54,746 nt of DNA, taken from NCBI RefSeq assembly GCF_019734195.1, contig NZ_JAASHM010000022.1, positions 1-54,746 on the forward strand. Reading direction: 5' to 3'. Shown one piece after another: positions 38,500 through 47,690 of the stretch. Both the position numbers and the translations under genes were made by a program. Numbering within the stretch: the stretch's first letter is position 1; each line of letters starts with the position of its first letter. Source of the DNA: Clostridium sp. K13. GTDB taxonomy: Bacteria > Bacillota > Clostridia > Clostridiales > Clostridiaceae. The notes beneath the pieces are model-generated. The model was not told the DNA's origin and did no database searches. It saw only the letters and a list, made by a program, of their open reading frames with translations.

Positions 38500-39441
38500 A
38501 TGAAGGAATTAATATCTATTATAATACCTATGTATAATGAAGAAGAGTCTTTGCCTTATCTTTATGAGAGATTAGTAAAATTAGCGGAGAAAATTGATAA
38601 ATATAATATGGAATTTTTATTTGTCAATGATGGTAGTAAAGATAGCTCTTTAAATATAGTTAAGGCATATAAGAAAAATGATGATAGAGTTTGTTATTTA
38701 AATTTATCAAGGAATTTTGGAAAAGAAATTGCTATGGCTGCAGCTCTTGATTATGTAAGAGGTGATGTAGTTGCAATTATAGATGCAGATTTACAAGATC
38801 CACCTGAATTAATAATTGATATGTTAAAGTATTATGAAGAGGGCTACGATGATGTTTATGCAAAACGTAGAAGTAGAAAAGGTGAAACGATAATAAAAAA
38901 ATTCACATCTCACACTTTTTATAGAGTATTAAGAAGTGTTTCTAATGTTCCAATTCAAGAAGATACAGGTGATTTTAGACTTTTAAGTAGAAGAGCAGTA
39001 GAGGCATTAAAGGCATTTCCAGAGAAACAAAGATATACCAAAGGAATGTTTAGTTTAATTGGATTTAAGAAGAAGGCAATAGAGTTTGATAGAGACCCAA
39101 GAATTGCTGGTAAAACAAAATGGAATTATTTCAAATTATTTGATTTAGCTATAGAAGGAATTACATCTTTTACAGTGGCGCCATTAAGAATTGCTACTAT
39201 ACTAGGAATAGTAAGTGCAATTGGTTCATTAATATATATGGTCTTTATATTCTTTAAAACTATAATTAGAGGAATTGATGTTCCAGGGTATGCAAGCTTA
39301 GTTTGTATAATGTTATTACTAGGAGGTATTCAGTTAGTTTCTCTAGGAATAATAGGAGAATATCTAGGAAGGATATTTATAGAAGTGAAAAATAGACCGT
39401 TATATTTTATTGATGAATATAGTGAAGAGAATGAAGTTTAA
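38500..39441 (+). CDS. gtrB: GtrB-type undecaprenyl-phosphate glucosyltransferase
   Basis: A 313-aa GT2 enzyme with a cytoplasmic GT-A domain (SIIIPMYNEEESLPYLYERL, FVNDGSKDSS, LNLSRNFGKEIAMAAAL, DADLQDPPE) and two C-terminal helices (about 230-255 and 263-290), as in GtrB and DPM1-like enzymes. It makes undecaprenyl-phosphate-glucose (or another hexose) from UDP-sugar (UDP-glucose from GalU). GtrA and GtrII-type partners surround it. RBS AAAGGAG. Confidence 0.93.
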   Translation: MKELISIIIPMYNEEESLPYLYERLVKLAEKIDKYNMEFLFVNDGSKDSSLNIVKAYKKNDDRVCYLNLSRNFGKEIAMAAALDYVRGDVVAIIDADLQDPPELIIDMLKYYEEGYDDVYAKRRSRKGETIIKKFTSHTFYRVLRSVSNVPIQEDTGDFRLLSRRAVEALKAFPEKQRYTKGMFSLIGFKKKAIEFDRDPRIAGKTKWNYFKLFDLAIEGITSFTVAPLRIATILGIVSAIGSLIYMVFIFFKTIIRGIDVPGYASLVCIMLLLGGIQLVSLGIIGEYLGRIFIEVKNRPLYFIDEYSEENEV

Positions 39442-39470
39442 TTTTAATTATGTAAGGTAGTGTGATTTTT

Positions 39471-41018
39471 ATGAGCAAATATCAAATGAAAAGTAATGCT
39501 TTAGAACTGAAAAATGATATTAAAGACTTTCTTCAGTTTAGTAAGGCAAATACAAAAAGTATAATTTTAATAGTAATATTTACTATAATGACATATGGAA
39601 TAAAAATATTTAATTATAGTATTTCTATAGATACTGAAAAATTAATAAATGAATATAATTGGCAACTTGATACTTGGGCATCATTTGGAAGATTTGGACT
39701 AGTATTTACTAAAAAGTTGTTTGGTCTTAATCCTTTTAATGTATATATATCATGTTTTCTGATGGTTATTGCTATGATTATATTTGGAATAACTTGGAGC
39801 TATGTAATAAGCTATTTTTCCTTTGAGAAAAATAAAAAATCAATAATTACAGCTGTATTTCCAATAATATTTATTACAGCACCGTTATTTACAGAGCAAT
39901 TTAACTTTATCTTACAAAGTTTTGAGGTAGCCTTTGCTATAATATTATGCTCAATTGCAGTGTTTTTTATTTCAAAGTGGACTATTAATAGTAAAAATAC
40001 TATATATCTTATTATTTCATTAATAAGTATGATTTGGGGATTTGGAACTTATCAGGCAATTGTTTTCTTATATATATCAGGAGTTCTAGGATGTTATATT
40101 TTAATTTATATTGCAAATAAAAAAGGTAATATAAAATTAGAGAAAAATTATTTTTTAATATCTGTTTTTAAATATTTAGGTACTTTTATTTTAGGATATG
40201 TAGGTTACGTTATAGTAGATAAAATTGTAAGAAGCTTTTATGGTGCGTCAGCGTATGTGGATGGCATGATTAAATGGGGGACAGAGCCTGCTATTGAAAG
40301 TATAAAAAATATTTTAAGATATATAAGATATGGATTATTTGGAGATGGATTATTTTATAGTAAGGTATTTTTAGTTTGTATAGTATTTTTAGCTATTTAT
40401 GCTATAGCTAATATGTTTACAAAAAATAAAGATAAATTTTTATTCTTAGCTGCTGTAGGGGTATTTATTGCATCACCATTTTTACTTGCTGTGTACATAG
40501 GAAATGGATTAATTCCTAGAATGCAGTTTAATTATCAATTTGTAATTGCATTTATTTTATATATTTTAGTATGGATATTTAAAGATAAAAGAGTTAAATC
40601 TATAATTATAGTTATTATTTTATGTATTGCCATGAATCAAAGTTATACAGTAGTAAAATTATTTACAAGTGAACAATTAAAATATGAAGATGATGTTAAA
40701 CTTGCTAATCAAATTTCAGATAGAATTGAAAGCTTAGGATTAGGAGAATATCCAGAGTATCCAGTAGTTTTAGTTGGTAGTCATACAAGTAATATACCTA
40801 ATAAAGTAGTTGGAGAATTTATAGGAAGATCTTGGTTTGAGTTTGGTGGAAATAGTTTAAGAGCTATAGGGTTCATGAATACATTAGGATATAATTATAT
40901 AGAACCAAATCAAGAACAAACTAGCGAAGGTTATGAACTTGCAAAAGATATGGATTCGTGGCCAAGCACAAATAGTGTACAATTTAAGAATGGACTTATA
41001 ATAGTTAAGTTTAATTAG
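39471..41018 (+). CDS. GtrII-family glucosyltransferase
   Basis: A 515-aa membrane protein with about 10-12 helices, matching the glucosyltransferase GtrII family: after the first helix NYSISIDTEKLINEYNWQLD, then ASFGRFGLVFTKKLFG. The acidic loop residues in ISIDTE are the presumed catalytic region. It would transfer the side-branch glucose from the lipid carrier to the polymer outside. A GTG at 39462 is in frame, but ATG 39471 looks more natural; the ribosome-binding site AAGG does not decide clearly. Part of the gtrA-gtrB cassette. Confidence 0.82.
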   Translation: MSKYQMKSNALELKNDIKDFLQFSKANTKSIILIVIFTIMTYGIKIFNYSISIDTEKLINEYNWQLDTWASFGRFGLVFTKKLFGLNPFNVYISCFLMVIAMIIFGITWSYVISYFSFEKNKKSIITAVFPIIFITAPLFTEQFNFILQSFEVAFAIILCSIAVFFISKWTINSKNTIYLIISLISMIWGFGTYQAIVFLYISGVLGCYILIYIANKKGNIKLEKNYFLISVFKYLGTFILGYVGYVIVDKIVRSFYGASAYVDGMIKWGTEPAIESIKNILRYIRYGLFGDGLFYSKVFLVCIVFLAIYAIANMFTKNKDKFLFLAAVGVFIASPFLLAVYIGNGLIPRMQFNYQFVIAFILYILVWIFKDKRVKSIIIVIILCIAMNQSYTVVKLFTSEQLKYEDDVKLANQISDRIESLGLGEYPEYPVVLVGSHTSNIPNKVVGEFIGRSWFEFGGNSLRAIGFMNTLGYNYIEPNQEQTSEGYELAKDMDSWPSTNSVQFKNGLIIVKFN

Positions 41019-41072
41019 AAAAATTAAAGTAATTATAAAATAAATAATTAATTGTAGAAAGTGTAGAGTTAT

Positions 41073-42068
41073 ATGAAAGAATTAGTTTCTGTAGCAATAG
41101 TTAATTGGAATGGAGAAAAATACTTATATAAATGTATAAAATCATTATTAAATCAAAAATATAAAAATATAGAAGTAATAATTATAGATAATGATTCTAC
41201 TGATAATTCAGTAAAGATAATTGAAGATAACTTTAAAAATGATGTTATCTTATGTAGGAATAAAAATACAGGATATGCTGGTGGGGCTAATAAGGGGATC
41301 GAGTTAGCTAAAGGTGACTATGTAATAATAGCAAATCCAGATATAGTATTTGGAGATAATTATATAGAAAACTGTATTAAGAAGTTTAAAGAAGATCCTA
41401 CTATAGGGGCAGTAACTGGTAAGTTACTAAAATATGATTTTGATACAGATGAAAAATTAAATGTAATTGATTCTGTAGGAATAGCTTTCAATCATTATAG
41501 ACAAGGAATTGATATAGGTCAAAATGAAGTTGATGAAGGTAAATACGAAGAAGATAAAAGAGTCTTTGGAGTTTGCGGAGCTGCTGCAGTTTTCAAGAGA
41601 GATGTATTAGAAAAAATAAAGATTAGTGGAGAATACTTTGATAATGACTTCTTTGCATATAAGGAAGACATAGATATATGTTGGAGATTAAATCTTTATG
41701 GATTTAAATGTTATTATGTTCATGATGCTATTGCATATCATGGAAGAGGTATGAATAGCAGTAAGGGTGTAATAAATACAATAAAGAACAGAAGAAGTCA
41801 ATCAGAATTCTTAAAGGGAATTTCCTTTAGAAACCACTATTTAATGATTATGAAAAATGAAACAAGTTACGCATTTAAAAAGGATAAAAGCAAGATATAT
41901 ATAGGAGCAATGAAGTATCTTGTATTCTTTATGGCATTTGATTGGAAATGCTTAAAATATGTTAAAGAAGTAAAGAGTAAAAAGGCTCTAATGGAAACAA
42001 AGAGAAAACAAATTTTAAAGAATATAAATATATCAGATGAAGAGATATATAAATTATTTGATTTGTAA
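41073..42068 (+). CDS. Glycosyltransferase family 2
   Basis: A 331-aa GT-A enzyme: LVSVAIVNWNGEKYLYKCI, VIIIDNDSTDNS, RNKNTGYAGGANKGIELAKG, NPDIVF as the metal-site region, CGAAAVFKRDVLE, and KEDIDICWRLNLYGFK as the acceptor motif. This class is common in rhamnan or O-antigen-like clusters. It has a long C-terminal tail but no membrane anchor. It is followed by a rhamnosyltransferase 15 bases later. Donor unknown. Confidence 0.9.
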   Translation: MKELVSVAIVNWNGEKYLYKCIKSLLNQKYKNIEVIIIDNDSTDNSVKIIEDNFKNDVILCRNKNTGYAGGANKGIELAKGDYVIIANPDIVFGDNYIENCIKKFKEDPTIGAVTGKLLKYDFDTDEKLNVIDSVGIAFNHYRQGIDIGQNEVDEGKYEEDKRVFGVCGAAAVFKRDVLEKIKISGEYFDNDFFAYKEDIDICWRLNLYGFKCYYVHDAIAYHGRGMNSSKGVINTIKNRRSQSEFLKGISFRNHYLMIMKNETSYAFKKDKSKIYIGAMKYLVFFMAFDWKCLKYVKEVKSKKALMETKRKQILKNINISDEEIYKLFDL

Positions 42069-42083
42069 CATGGAGGGATAACA

Positions 42084-42965
42084 TTGAATAGTGTTGCAGC
42101 GGTTATTATAACATATAATGTAGAAAATGATTTTAAGGAGCGTATTAATAAGCTTAAGGGTAAAGTTGATGAAATTATAGTAGTTGATAATGGTTCTAAA
42201 GCTGAAACAATTAATATGCTAAAGGAATTAGAAAAGGAAGTAACTGTTATATACTTAGAAGATAATAAGGGAATTGCAAGTGCTTTAAATAAAGGAATAA
42301 AATATTCAATTGAAAAGGGATATAATTGGATATTAACTTTAGACCATGATAGCATAATAACAGATAATATGATTAAAAATATGTTAACTTGCTATGAGGG
42401 ACTTAATAATGAATTAAAAGAAAAAGTGGCAATGCTTGTGCCAGTTCATGTTGAGGAAAAAGAGTATCAAAATGGTTCTAATATTAATGAAGAAAAAGAT
42501 TCAAATTCTTATATAGAAGTGTTAACAGAAATTACTTCGGGAGCATTAACAAAAGCTGAAATATATAAAAATGTTGGAATGTATGATGAAAAATTATTTA
42601 TTGATTTAGTCGATCATGATTATTGTTTATCTTTAAATAAAAAGGGATTTAAAATAATACAAGTTAATAATGCTACATTAATACATAATCTTGGTGAAAG
42701 TGTTAAGAAGAGCGTTTTAGGATTAAAAATGATTCCTACCAATCATAGTCCTTTAAGAAGATATTATATGAGTAGAAATAGACATTATATTTGGGATAAA
42801 TATAAAGAAGATTTTCCGTCATGGGTATTAACTGATAAGAGAAGATTCATTACTGAAAATTTGAAAATTGTTCTATTTGAAGATAATAAAATTGAGAAAT
42901 TTAAATATATTAAAAAAGGTATAAAGGATTATAGAAATAATATTTTTGGTAAGTTTAATAATTAA
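42084..42965 (+). CDS. Rhamnosyltransferase-like GT2, second copy
   Basis: A 293-aa GT2 enzyme similar to the one at 31575 throughout: AVIITYNVENDFKERINKL, VVDNGSKAE, NKGIASALNKGIKY, the metal site DHDSI, and DLVDHDYCLSLNKKGFK. The paralogues differ widely enough to have different acceptors. It starts at TTG with GGAGGGA. It lies between a GT2 gene and the polymerase. Confidence 0.87.
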   Translation: MNSVAAVIITYNVENDFKERINKLKGKVDEIIVVDNGSKAETINMLKELEKEVTVIYLEDNKGIASALNKGIKYSIEKGYNWILTLDHDSIITDNMIKNMLTCYEGLNNELKEKVAMLVPVHVEEKEYQNGSNINEEKDSNSYIEVLTEITSGALTKAEIYKNVGMYDEKLFIDLVDHDYCLSLNKKGFKIIQVNNATLIHNLGESVKKSVLGLKMIPTNHSPLRRYYMSRNRHYIWDKYKEDFPSWVLTDKRRFITENLKIVLFEDNKIEKFKYIKKGIKDYRNNIFGKFNN

Positions 42966-42995
42966 TTAATAATATAGTAGAGTGGGAGAAAAAAG

Positions 42996-44324
42996 ATGGA
43001 AAATAAGAAGGACACTATAAGAAATATTTTTAATATAGTTACAGCTTTAATTTTTATTGAATTCGTATTAGGGGGTCTTGGCCATATATTAGGACTTCCA
43101 ATTAGAAAAGGATTATTTGCTGTAGGAATAGTTTTTTCAGTATATATGATTTTTAGAGAAAGAATAAGAGTTGAAAAGAAATTTTTAATTCCAATTATTG
43201 TAGTATGTATTTATATAGCATATGGTAGTGTAATTGGCTTAATAAATGGAAATAGTCTTGGGGATATATTTTCAGATGTAAACTCATTTTTAGGGATATT
43301 ATACATATTACTTTTAATTGCTTATATAAAAGGTAGAAGTGAAAACATTAATAAGCTATTAAATATCTTTGTAAATTGTGCAACTATAGTTTCAATAATT
43401 ACTATTATATTATTTGTTGTAAGTAGAATTTATTTACCTAATAACTTAGAAATAATAGTGGCATACAATAATTTAAATACTAAATTACAATATGGATTAA
43501 TAAGTGGATTAGTATTATCGAATAACTATGCTAGAGTATATTTATATAATGGTATTTTCATGCAACTTGCAGTAGCGATTATGTTTATTAAATTATTTAA
43601 TAAAGAGAAAAATATATTCGGAATAGTTAAATTAGCAATACTTTTAATTGGAATATATGTTTCAAATACAAGAGGTTTCTGGCTAGGAACTGTAGGAGTT
43701 GTAGTATTATCATTTGCATATTATTTATGGAGAGTTAAAAAGTATAGATTAACTATAAAGAATGTTTTAATTTCTATAATTCCTTTAATTTTAGTTGCTG
43801 TAATAATTCCTAAAACTATTGTTGCTGTTTCACCTGAGCAAAACTTACCAGATTCAGCAGGAAGTATAAAAGATAGAATAGAATCTATTGGGGATTTTGA
43901 AAATGATGAATCTAATAAGGTTAGAGCTATTCAACTTAGATTTTTAGTTGATAAGATAAAAGAAAAGCCAGTTTTAGGTTGGGGATTTGGATCTCATATT
44001 TATGAATATCCTCAATACATGAAGGAAAATGGGCTTCAAGGTGTTAATAGTAGTAGCTTTGAGCTATATTATGTTGAATTAGTATTTAAAACTGGAATAA
44101 TTGGAGTATTAATATTCTTTGGATATTTAATTTATAACTTTGTTAAACTAATGTTAATTCTATTTAAGAAAGGATTAAGAGAAAGAGATGAGCAAATGCT
44201 AGTAGGATGGACTATAGGAACTATGTCGATTTTAGCATCATCAATTACTAATCCTTATATTGCAGGTTTATCAGTATTCTTTGTATTAGTTATGGAAGTT
44301 TATTTAATACAATTATATGATTAA
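42996..44324 (+). CDS. wzy: Wzy-like O-antigen polymerase/ligase
   Basis: A 442-aa membrane protein with about 11 helices and a large extracellular loop (about 280-355). The loop holds the pattern SIKDRIESIGDFE, RFLVDKIKEKPVLGWGFGSH, typical of the Wzy_C/O-antigen ligase superfamily, and NTRGFWLGTVGV in the preceding helix. It would polymerise flipped repeat units on the outer membrane face. It is the last gene before a terminator and a new promoter. Confidence 0.88.
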   Translation: MENKKDTIRNIFNIVTALIFIEFVLGGLGHILGLPIRKGLFAVGIVFSVYMIFRERIRVEKKFLIPIIVVCIYIAYGSVIGLINGNSLGDIFSDVNSFLGILYILLLIAYIKGRSENINKLLNIFVNCATIVSIITIILFVVSRIYLPNNLEIIVAYNNLNTKLQYGLISGLVLSNNYARVYLYNGIFMQLAVAIMFIKLFNKEKNIFGIVKLAILLIGIYVSNTRGFWLGTVGVVVLSFAYYLWRVKKYRLTIKNVLISIIPLILVAVIIPKTIVAVSPEQNLPDSAGSIKDRIESIGDFENDESNKVRAIQLRFLVDKIKEKPVLGWGFGSHIYEYPQYMKENGLQGVNSSSFELYYVELVFKTGIIGVLIFFGYLIYNFVKLMLILFKKGLRERDEQMLVGWTIGTMSILASSITNPYIAGLSVFFVLVMEVYLIQLYD

Positions 44325-44363
44325 AAGAATTAAAATTTAATATATAAATTATTAAGATTTACT

Positions 44364-44392
44364 TAAGGTGCACTGTATAGTGCACCTTTTAT
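44364..44392 (+). terminator. Terminator after wzy
   Basis: AAGGTGCACT pairs perfectly with AGTGCACCTT around GTAT, then a T-rich run. Confidence 0.85.
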
Positions 44393-44393
44393 A

Positions 44394-44422
44394 TTGACAT
44401 TGATATTATTAAATAGTAAGAT
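44394..44422 (+). promoter_or_regulatory. Promoter of the sugar-transferase/rml operon
   Basis: Consensus TTGACA, 17-base spacer, TAAGAT. A second TATAAT is at 44468. This begins 2-4 bases after the upstream terminator's T-run. Confidence 0.78.
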
Positions 44423-44671
44423 TTACTTTATGTATGACTATAATTAGAAATTAATCTAAATTTAAGGTATAATAAAATCGAAAAACTTGAAAATTGTAGA
44501 AAAATATAAACCTATATGGAATAATATAGAGAGTGATTTTGAGAAATTAAATATATTTTAAGGGGGTTTAGATAAAATATACTTATATTAAATTTAAATA
44601 TTAATTTTAATTATAGTAATTATAATCGATTTTGATAATAATAAATATAGGGAGTATTAACGGAGATTCAT

Positions 44672-45340
44672 ATGGAGTGTGATAATATGACTGATTTTAG
44701 AGTTAATGATATAGGGGATGAGAAAATGGGATTAAGATTCTATTTATTTTTCAAAAGAGCAATGGATATAGTTGGTTCTCTAATTGGATTAATACTATTG
44801 AGTCCGATTTTTCTTATTGTTGCAATAGCTGTAAAGTTAGATTCGAAAGGCCCAATAATATTTGGCCATACTAGAAAAGGAATGGGTGGCAAAGACATAA
44901 AAGTCTATAAGTTTAGAACTATGTATCAAAATTCTCAGGAGATATTTGATAACTTTACGGAAGAGCAAAAAGAAGAGTTTTATAAGAATTTTAAATTGGA
45001 AAATGACCCTAGAGTTACTAAAGTTGGGGATTTTTTAAGAAGAACTAGTTTAGACGAATTGCCGCAATTAATAAACATATTAAATGGTACAATGAGCATA
45101 GTTGGACCTAGACCAATAGTTGAAAAAGAAGTTGCACTTTATGCAGAATATGCGCCAAAGTTATTTTCAGTTGTTCCAGGACTTACAGGATATTGGCAAG
45201 CTCATGGAAGAAGTGATACTACATATGAGGAAAGAATAAAAATGGATATGTATTATATAGATAATAGAAGCTTATGGCTAGATTTAAAAATAATTTTTAA
45301 AACATTTGGCTCTGTAATTAGAGGTGAAGGTGCAATTTAA
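44672..45340 (+). CDS. Undecaprenyl-phosphate sugar-phosphate transferase (initiating)
   Basis: A 222-aa bacterial sugar transferase (WbaP/RfbP C-terminal type). One helix (about 28-50) is followed by KVYKFRTMYQNS, NDPRVTKVGDFLRRTSLDELPQL, LNGTMSIVGPRPIVEKEV and VVPGLTGYWQAHGRSDTTYEERIKMDMYY, containing the catalytic Asp-Glu pair. It starts repeat-unit synthesis by moving sugar-1-phosphate (hexose or HexNAc) to undecaprenyl phosphate. It lacks the N-terminal membrane region of full WbaP, which is common. GGAG precedes the ATG. The first gene of the second transcription unit of the cluster. Confidence 0.93.
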   Translation: MECDNMTDFRVNDIGDEKMGLRFYLFFKRAMDIVGSLIGLILLSPIFLIVAIAVKLDSKGPIIFGHTRKGMGGKDIKVYKFRTMYQNSQEIFDNFTEEQKEEFYKNFKLENDPRVTKVGDFLRRTSLDELPQLINILNGTMSIVGPRPIVEKEVALYAEYAPKLFSVVPGLTGYWQAHGRSDTTYEERIKMDMYYIDNRSLWLDLKIIFKTFGSVIRGEGAI

Positions 45341-45365
45341 CACATTGAAATTGGAGGAAGAGTAG

Positions 45366-46211
45366 ATGAAAATATCCATAATATGTCCTCTTTATAATGC
45401 TGAAGGTTATATAGAAGATTTATATTTGAATATACAAAAGCAAAAGGATGTTTGCATTGCTGGAATAAAGTTTATTTTAACTGAATCAAGTGATAATACA
45501 GAAGAGAAATTAAAAAAATTAAAATGTAATTATAAAAAGATTTCAAAAAAAGAATTTTCACATAGTTTAGTTAGAGAAAAAGCGGCATTTGAGGCTGAAG
45601 GTGATATACTAGTATTTATAACTCAAGATATAAAAATAGCAGATGAATATTGGTTATATTATTTAACTAAAGATATAATTGATGGTAAGTGTGAAGCTGC
45701 CTTTAGTAGACAAATAGGTTATGAGAATCATAAGGTTGAAAGATATACAAGAGAAATAAATTATCCAAGTGAAACTAGAATAGTAAGTAAGGATGATATT
45801 GATAAGTTGGGACTTATGACTTTCTTCTTTTCAGATGCATCAAGTGCCATTTCTAAGAAGATATTTGTAGAGTTAAATGGATATGACAATAAAAATTTAC
45901 CTACAAATGAAGATATGTATTTTGCATACAAACTTATTATGAATGGATATAGAATTGAATATGCAGCAGACTCTAAGATAATTCATTCTCATGATTTATC
46001 CTTTAAAGAAACATTAAAAAGATATGGTGACATAGGAAAATTCTTTGAAGAAAATCCATATTTAAAAGAGTATAGTGCAGGAGAACGTGGGTTCACTGTT
46101 CTTAAATATATAGCAAAAAGAAGTATAGAAGATAAAAAGCCATTAATTATTGCAGATGCAATAATTAATTTTGGTGCACGTTTTATAGGGATGAAATTTT
46201 ATAAAAAATAA
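45366..46211 (+). CDS. Rhamnosyltransferase-type GT2
   Basis: A 281-aa GT-A enzyme, closely patterned on rhamnosyltransferases: SIICPLYNAEGYIEDLYLNI, EFSHSLVREKAAFEAEGDIL, FITQDIKIADEYWLYYL, the segment YTREINYPSETR, LMTFFFSDASSAISKKIF, NEDMYFAYKLIMNGYRI and IIHSHDLSFK. The TQD motif is the metal site. It lies directly between the initiating transferase and rmlA, so it probably adds the first rhamnose to the lipid-linked sugar. Confidence 0.88.
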   Translation: MKISIICPLYNAEGYIEDLYLNIQKQKDVCIAGIKFILTESSDNTEEKLKKLKCNYKKISKKEFSHSLVREKAAFEAEGDILVFITQDIKIADEYWLYYLTKDIIDGKCEAAFSRQIGYENHKVERYTREINYPSETRIVSKDDIDKLGLMTFFFSDASSAISKKIFVELNGYDNKNLPTNEDMYFAYKLIMNGYRIEYAADSKIIHSHDLSFKETLKRYGDIGKFFEENPYLKEYSAGERGFTVLKYIAKRSIEDKKPLIIADAIINFGARFIGMKFYKK

Positions 46212-46229
46212 AAAGTGAGGTATTTTGTT

Positions 46230-47096
46230 ATGAAAGGTATTATTTTAGCAGGTGGATCAGGAACTAGACTATATCCAGTAACAAAGGCAATGTCAAAACA
46301 AATGGTTCCAATATATGATAAGCCAATGATTTATTATCCAATGTCAGTATTAATGTTAGCAGGTATAAGAGATATTCTTATAATCTCAACACCAAGAGAT
46401 ATAGTTAACTTTAAAGAGTTATTTAAAGATGGATCTGAATATGGTTTAAACATTGAATATGCAATTCAAGAACAACCAAATGGATTAGCAGAAGCATTTA
46501 TTATTGGTGAAGAGTTCATTGGTGATGATAATGTAGCTATGATATTAGGAGATAATATATTCTATGGTCAAAGCTTTAGTGCTCATTTAAAAGAAGCAGC
46601 ACAATTAGAAAAAGGAGCAATGGTATTTGGATATTATGTTCAAGATCCAAGAGCCTTTGGAGTAGTTGGATTTGATGAAAGTGGAAAGGTAACTTCTTTA
46701 GAAGAAAAGCCAGAAAAACCAAAATCAAAGTATGCTGTACCAGGACTTTATTTCTATGATAATTCAGTAGTTGAAAAAGCAAAATCTTTAAAACCATCAC
46801 CAAGAGGTGAATTAGAAATAACTGATTTAAATAAGGTTTATATGGAAGAAGGAACTTTAAAAGTTGATTTATTAGGTAGAGGTATGGCTTGGCTTGATAC
46901 AGGAACTCATGTATCAATGTTAAAGGCGTCTAACTTTGTTGAGGCGGTACAAACTACTCAAGGAACATTTATTGCTTGTTTAGAAGAAATTGCTTATAGA
47001 CAAGGCTGGATTTCAAAAGAGCAAGTTAGAGAATTAGCTGGACCTTTAATGAAGACTGAATATGGAAAATATTTAATAGATATAATTGAGGAGTAG
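46230..47096 (+). CDS. rfbA: Glucose-1-phosphate thymidylyltransferase
   Basis: A 288-aa enzyme making dTDP-glucose, the first step to dTDP-L-rhamnose. The N-terminus [20 protein letters not shown] is diagnostic, with [28 protein letters not shown] and [14 protein letters not shown] region ([11 protein letters not shown]) and WLDTGTH. A longer frame opens at 46215 inside the GTGAGG ribosome-binding site; ATG 46230 is correct by family. rfbC starts four bases after its stop. Confidence 0.97.
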   Translation: MKGIILAGGSGTRLYPVTKAMSKQMVPIYDKPMIYYPMSVLMLAGIRDILIISTPRDIVNFKELFKDGSEYGLNIEYAIQEQPNGLAEAFIIGEEFIGDDNVAMILGDNIFYGQSFSAHLKEAAQLEKGAMVFGYYVQDPRAFGVVGFDESGKVTSLEEKPEKPKSKYAVPGLYFYDNSVVEKAKSLKPSPRGELEITDLNKVYMEEGTLKVDLLGRGMAWLDTGTHVSMLKASNFVEAVQTTQGTFIACLEEIAYRQGWISKEQVRELAGPLMKTEYGKYLIDIIEE

Positions 47097-47100
47097 AGAG

Positions 47101-47679
47101 ATGGTTGAAGTAGGAAATTTTAAATTTATAGAAACTAAAATACCTGACTTATACATAGTTGAGCCAAAGGTATTTGGAGATGCTAGAGGATATTTTATGG
47201 AAAGTTATAATAAAGAGCATTTTGATAAAGCTGGATTAACTATGACTTTCGTACAAGATAATGAATCAAGATCTAAAAAAGGTGTTTTAAGAGGATTACA
47301 CTTCCAAACTCAACATACACAAGGTAAACTTGTAAGATGTACAGAAGGAGAAGTGTGGGATGTTGCTGTTGACTTAAGAAAGGGTTCACCTACATATGGA
47401 CAATGGGAAGGTGTATACTTAAGTTCAGAAAATAAGAGACAATTCTATGTACCAGAAGGTTTTGCACATGGATTTGTAGTTTTATCTGAAACTGCAACAT
47501 TTAACTATAAATGTACAGATTTCTATTCACCAGAACATGATGGCGGACTTTTATGGAATGATGAAGACGTTGCTGTAGAATGGCCATTAGATGGAATTGA
47601 AGAAGTTTTATTATCTGAAAAGGATAAGAAGCAAAAGAAATTTAAAGAATTAGATTTACCTTTTGTGTACGAAGGCTAG
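47101..47679 (+). CDS. rfbC: dTDP-4-dehydrorhamnose 3,5-epimerase
   Basis: A 192-aa cupin-fold enzyme, third step to dTDP-L-rhamnose. It shows EPKVFGDARGYFMESYN, DNESRSKKGVLRGLHFQ with the catalytic His, GKLVRCTEGEVWDVAVDLRK, and PEGFAHGFVVLS. TTG 47086 is in frame but inside rfbA and before its ribosome-binding site (GAGGAG at 47088); ATG 47101 is used. Length is normal. rfbD follows after 11 bases. Confidence 0.96.
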   Translation: MVEVGNFKFIETKIPDLYIVEPKVFGDARGYFMESYNKEHFDKAGLTMTFVQDNESRSKKGVLRGLHFQTQHTQGKLVRCTEGEVWDVAVDLRKGSPTYGQWEGVYLSSENKRQFYVPEGFAHGFVVLSETATFNYKCTDFYSPEHDGGLLWNDEDVAVEWPLDGIEEVLLSEKDKKQKKFKELDLPFVYEG

Positions 47680-47690
47680 GAGGTAATTAA

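Larger units (their letters stand above)
44325..44671 (+). other. Gap with terminator, promoter and long 5' leader
   Basis: 347 bases: the wzy terminator, a near-consensus promoter and then about 245 bases of leader before the sugar-transferase ATG. I see no ORF or clear riboswitch in it. The long leader leaves room for control. Confidence 0.6.

Noticed and set aside
46576..46917. Minus-strand 113-aa frame inside rfbA
   Set aside because: Leucine-rich antisense shadow of a conserved enzyme gene.
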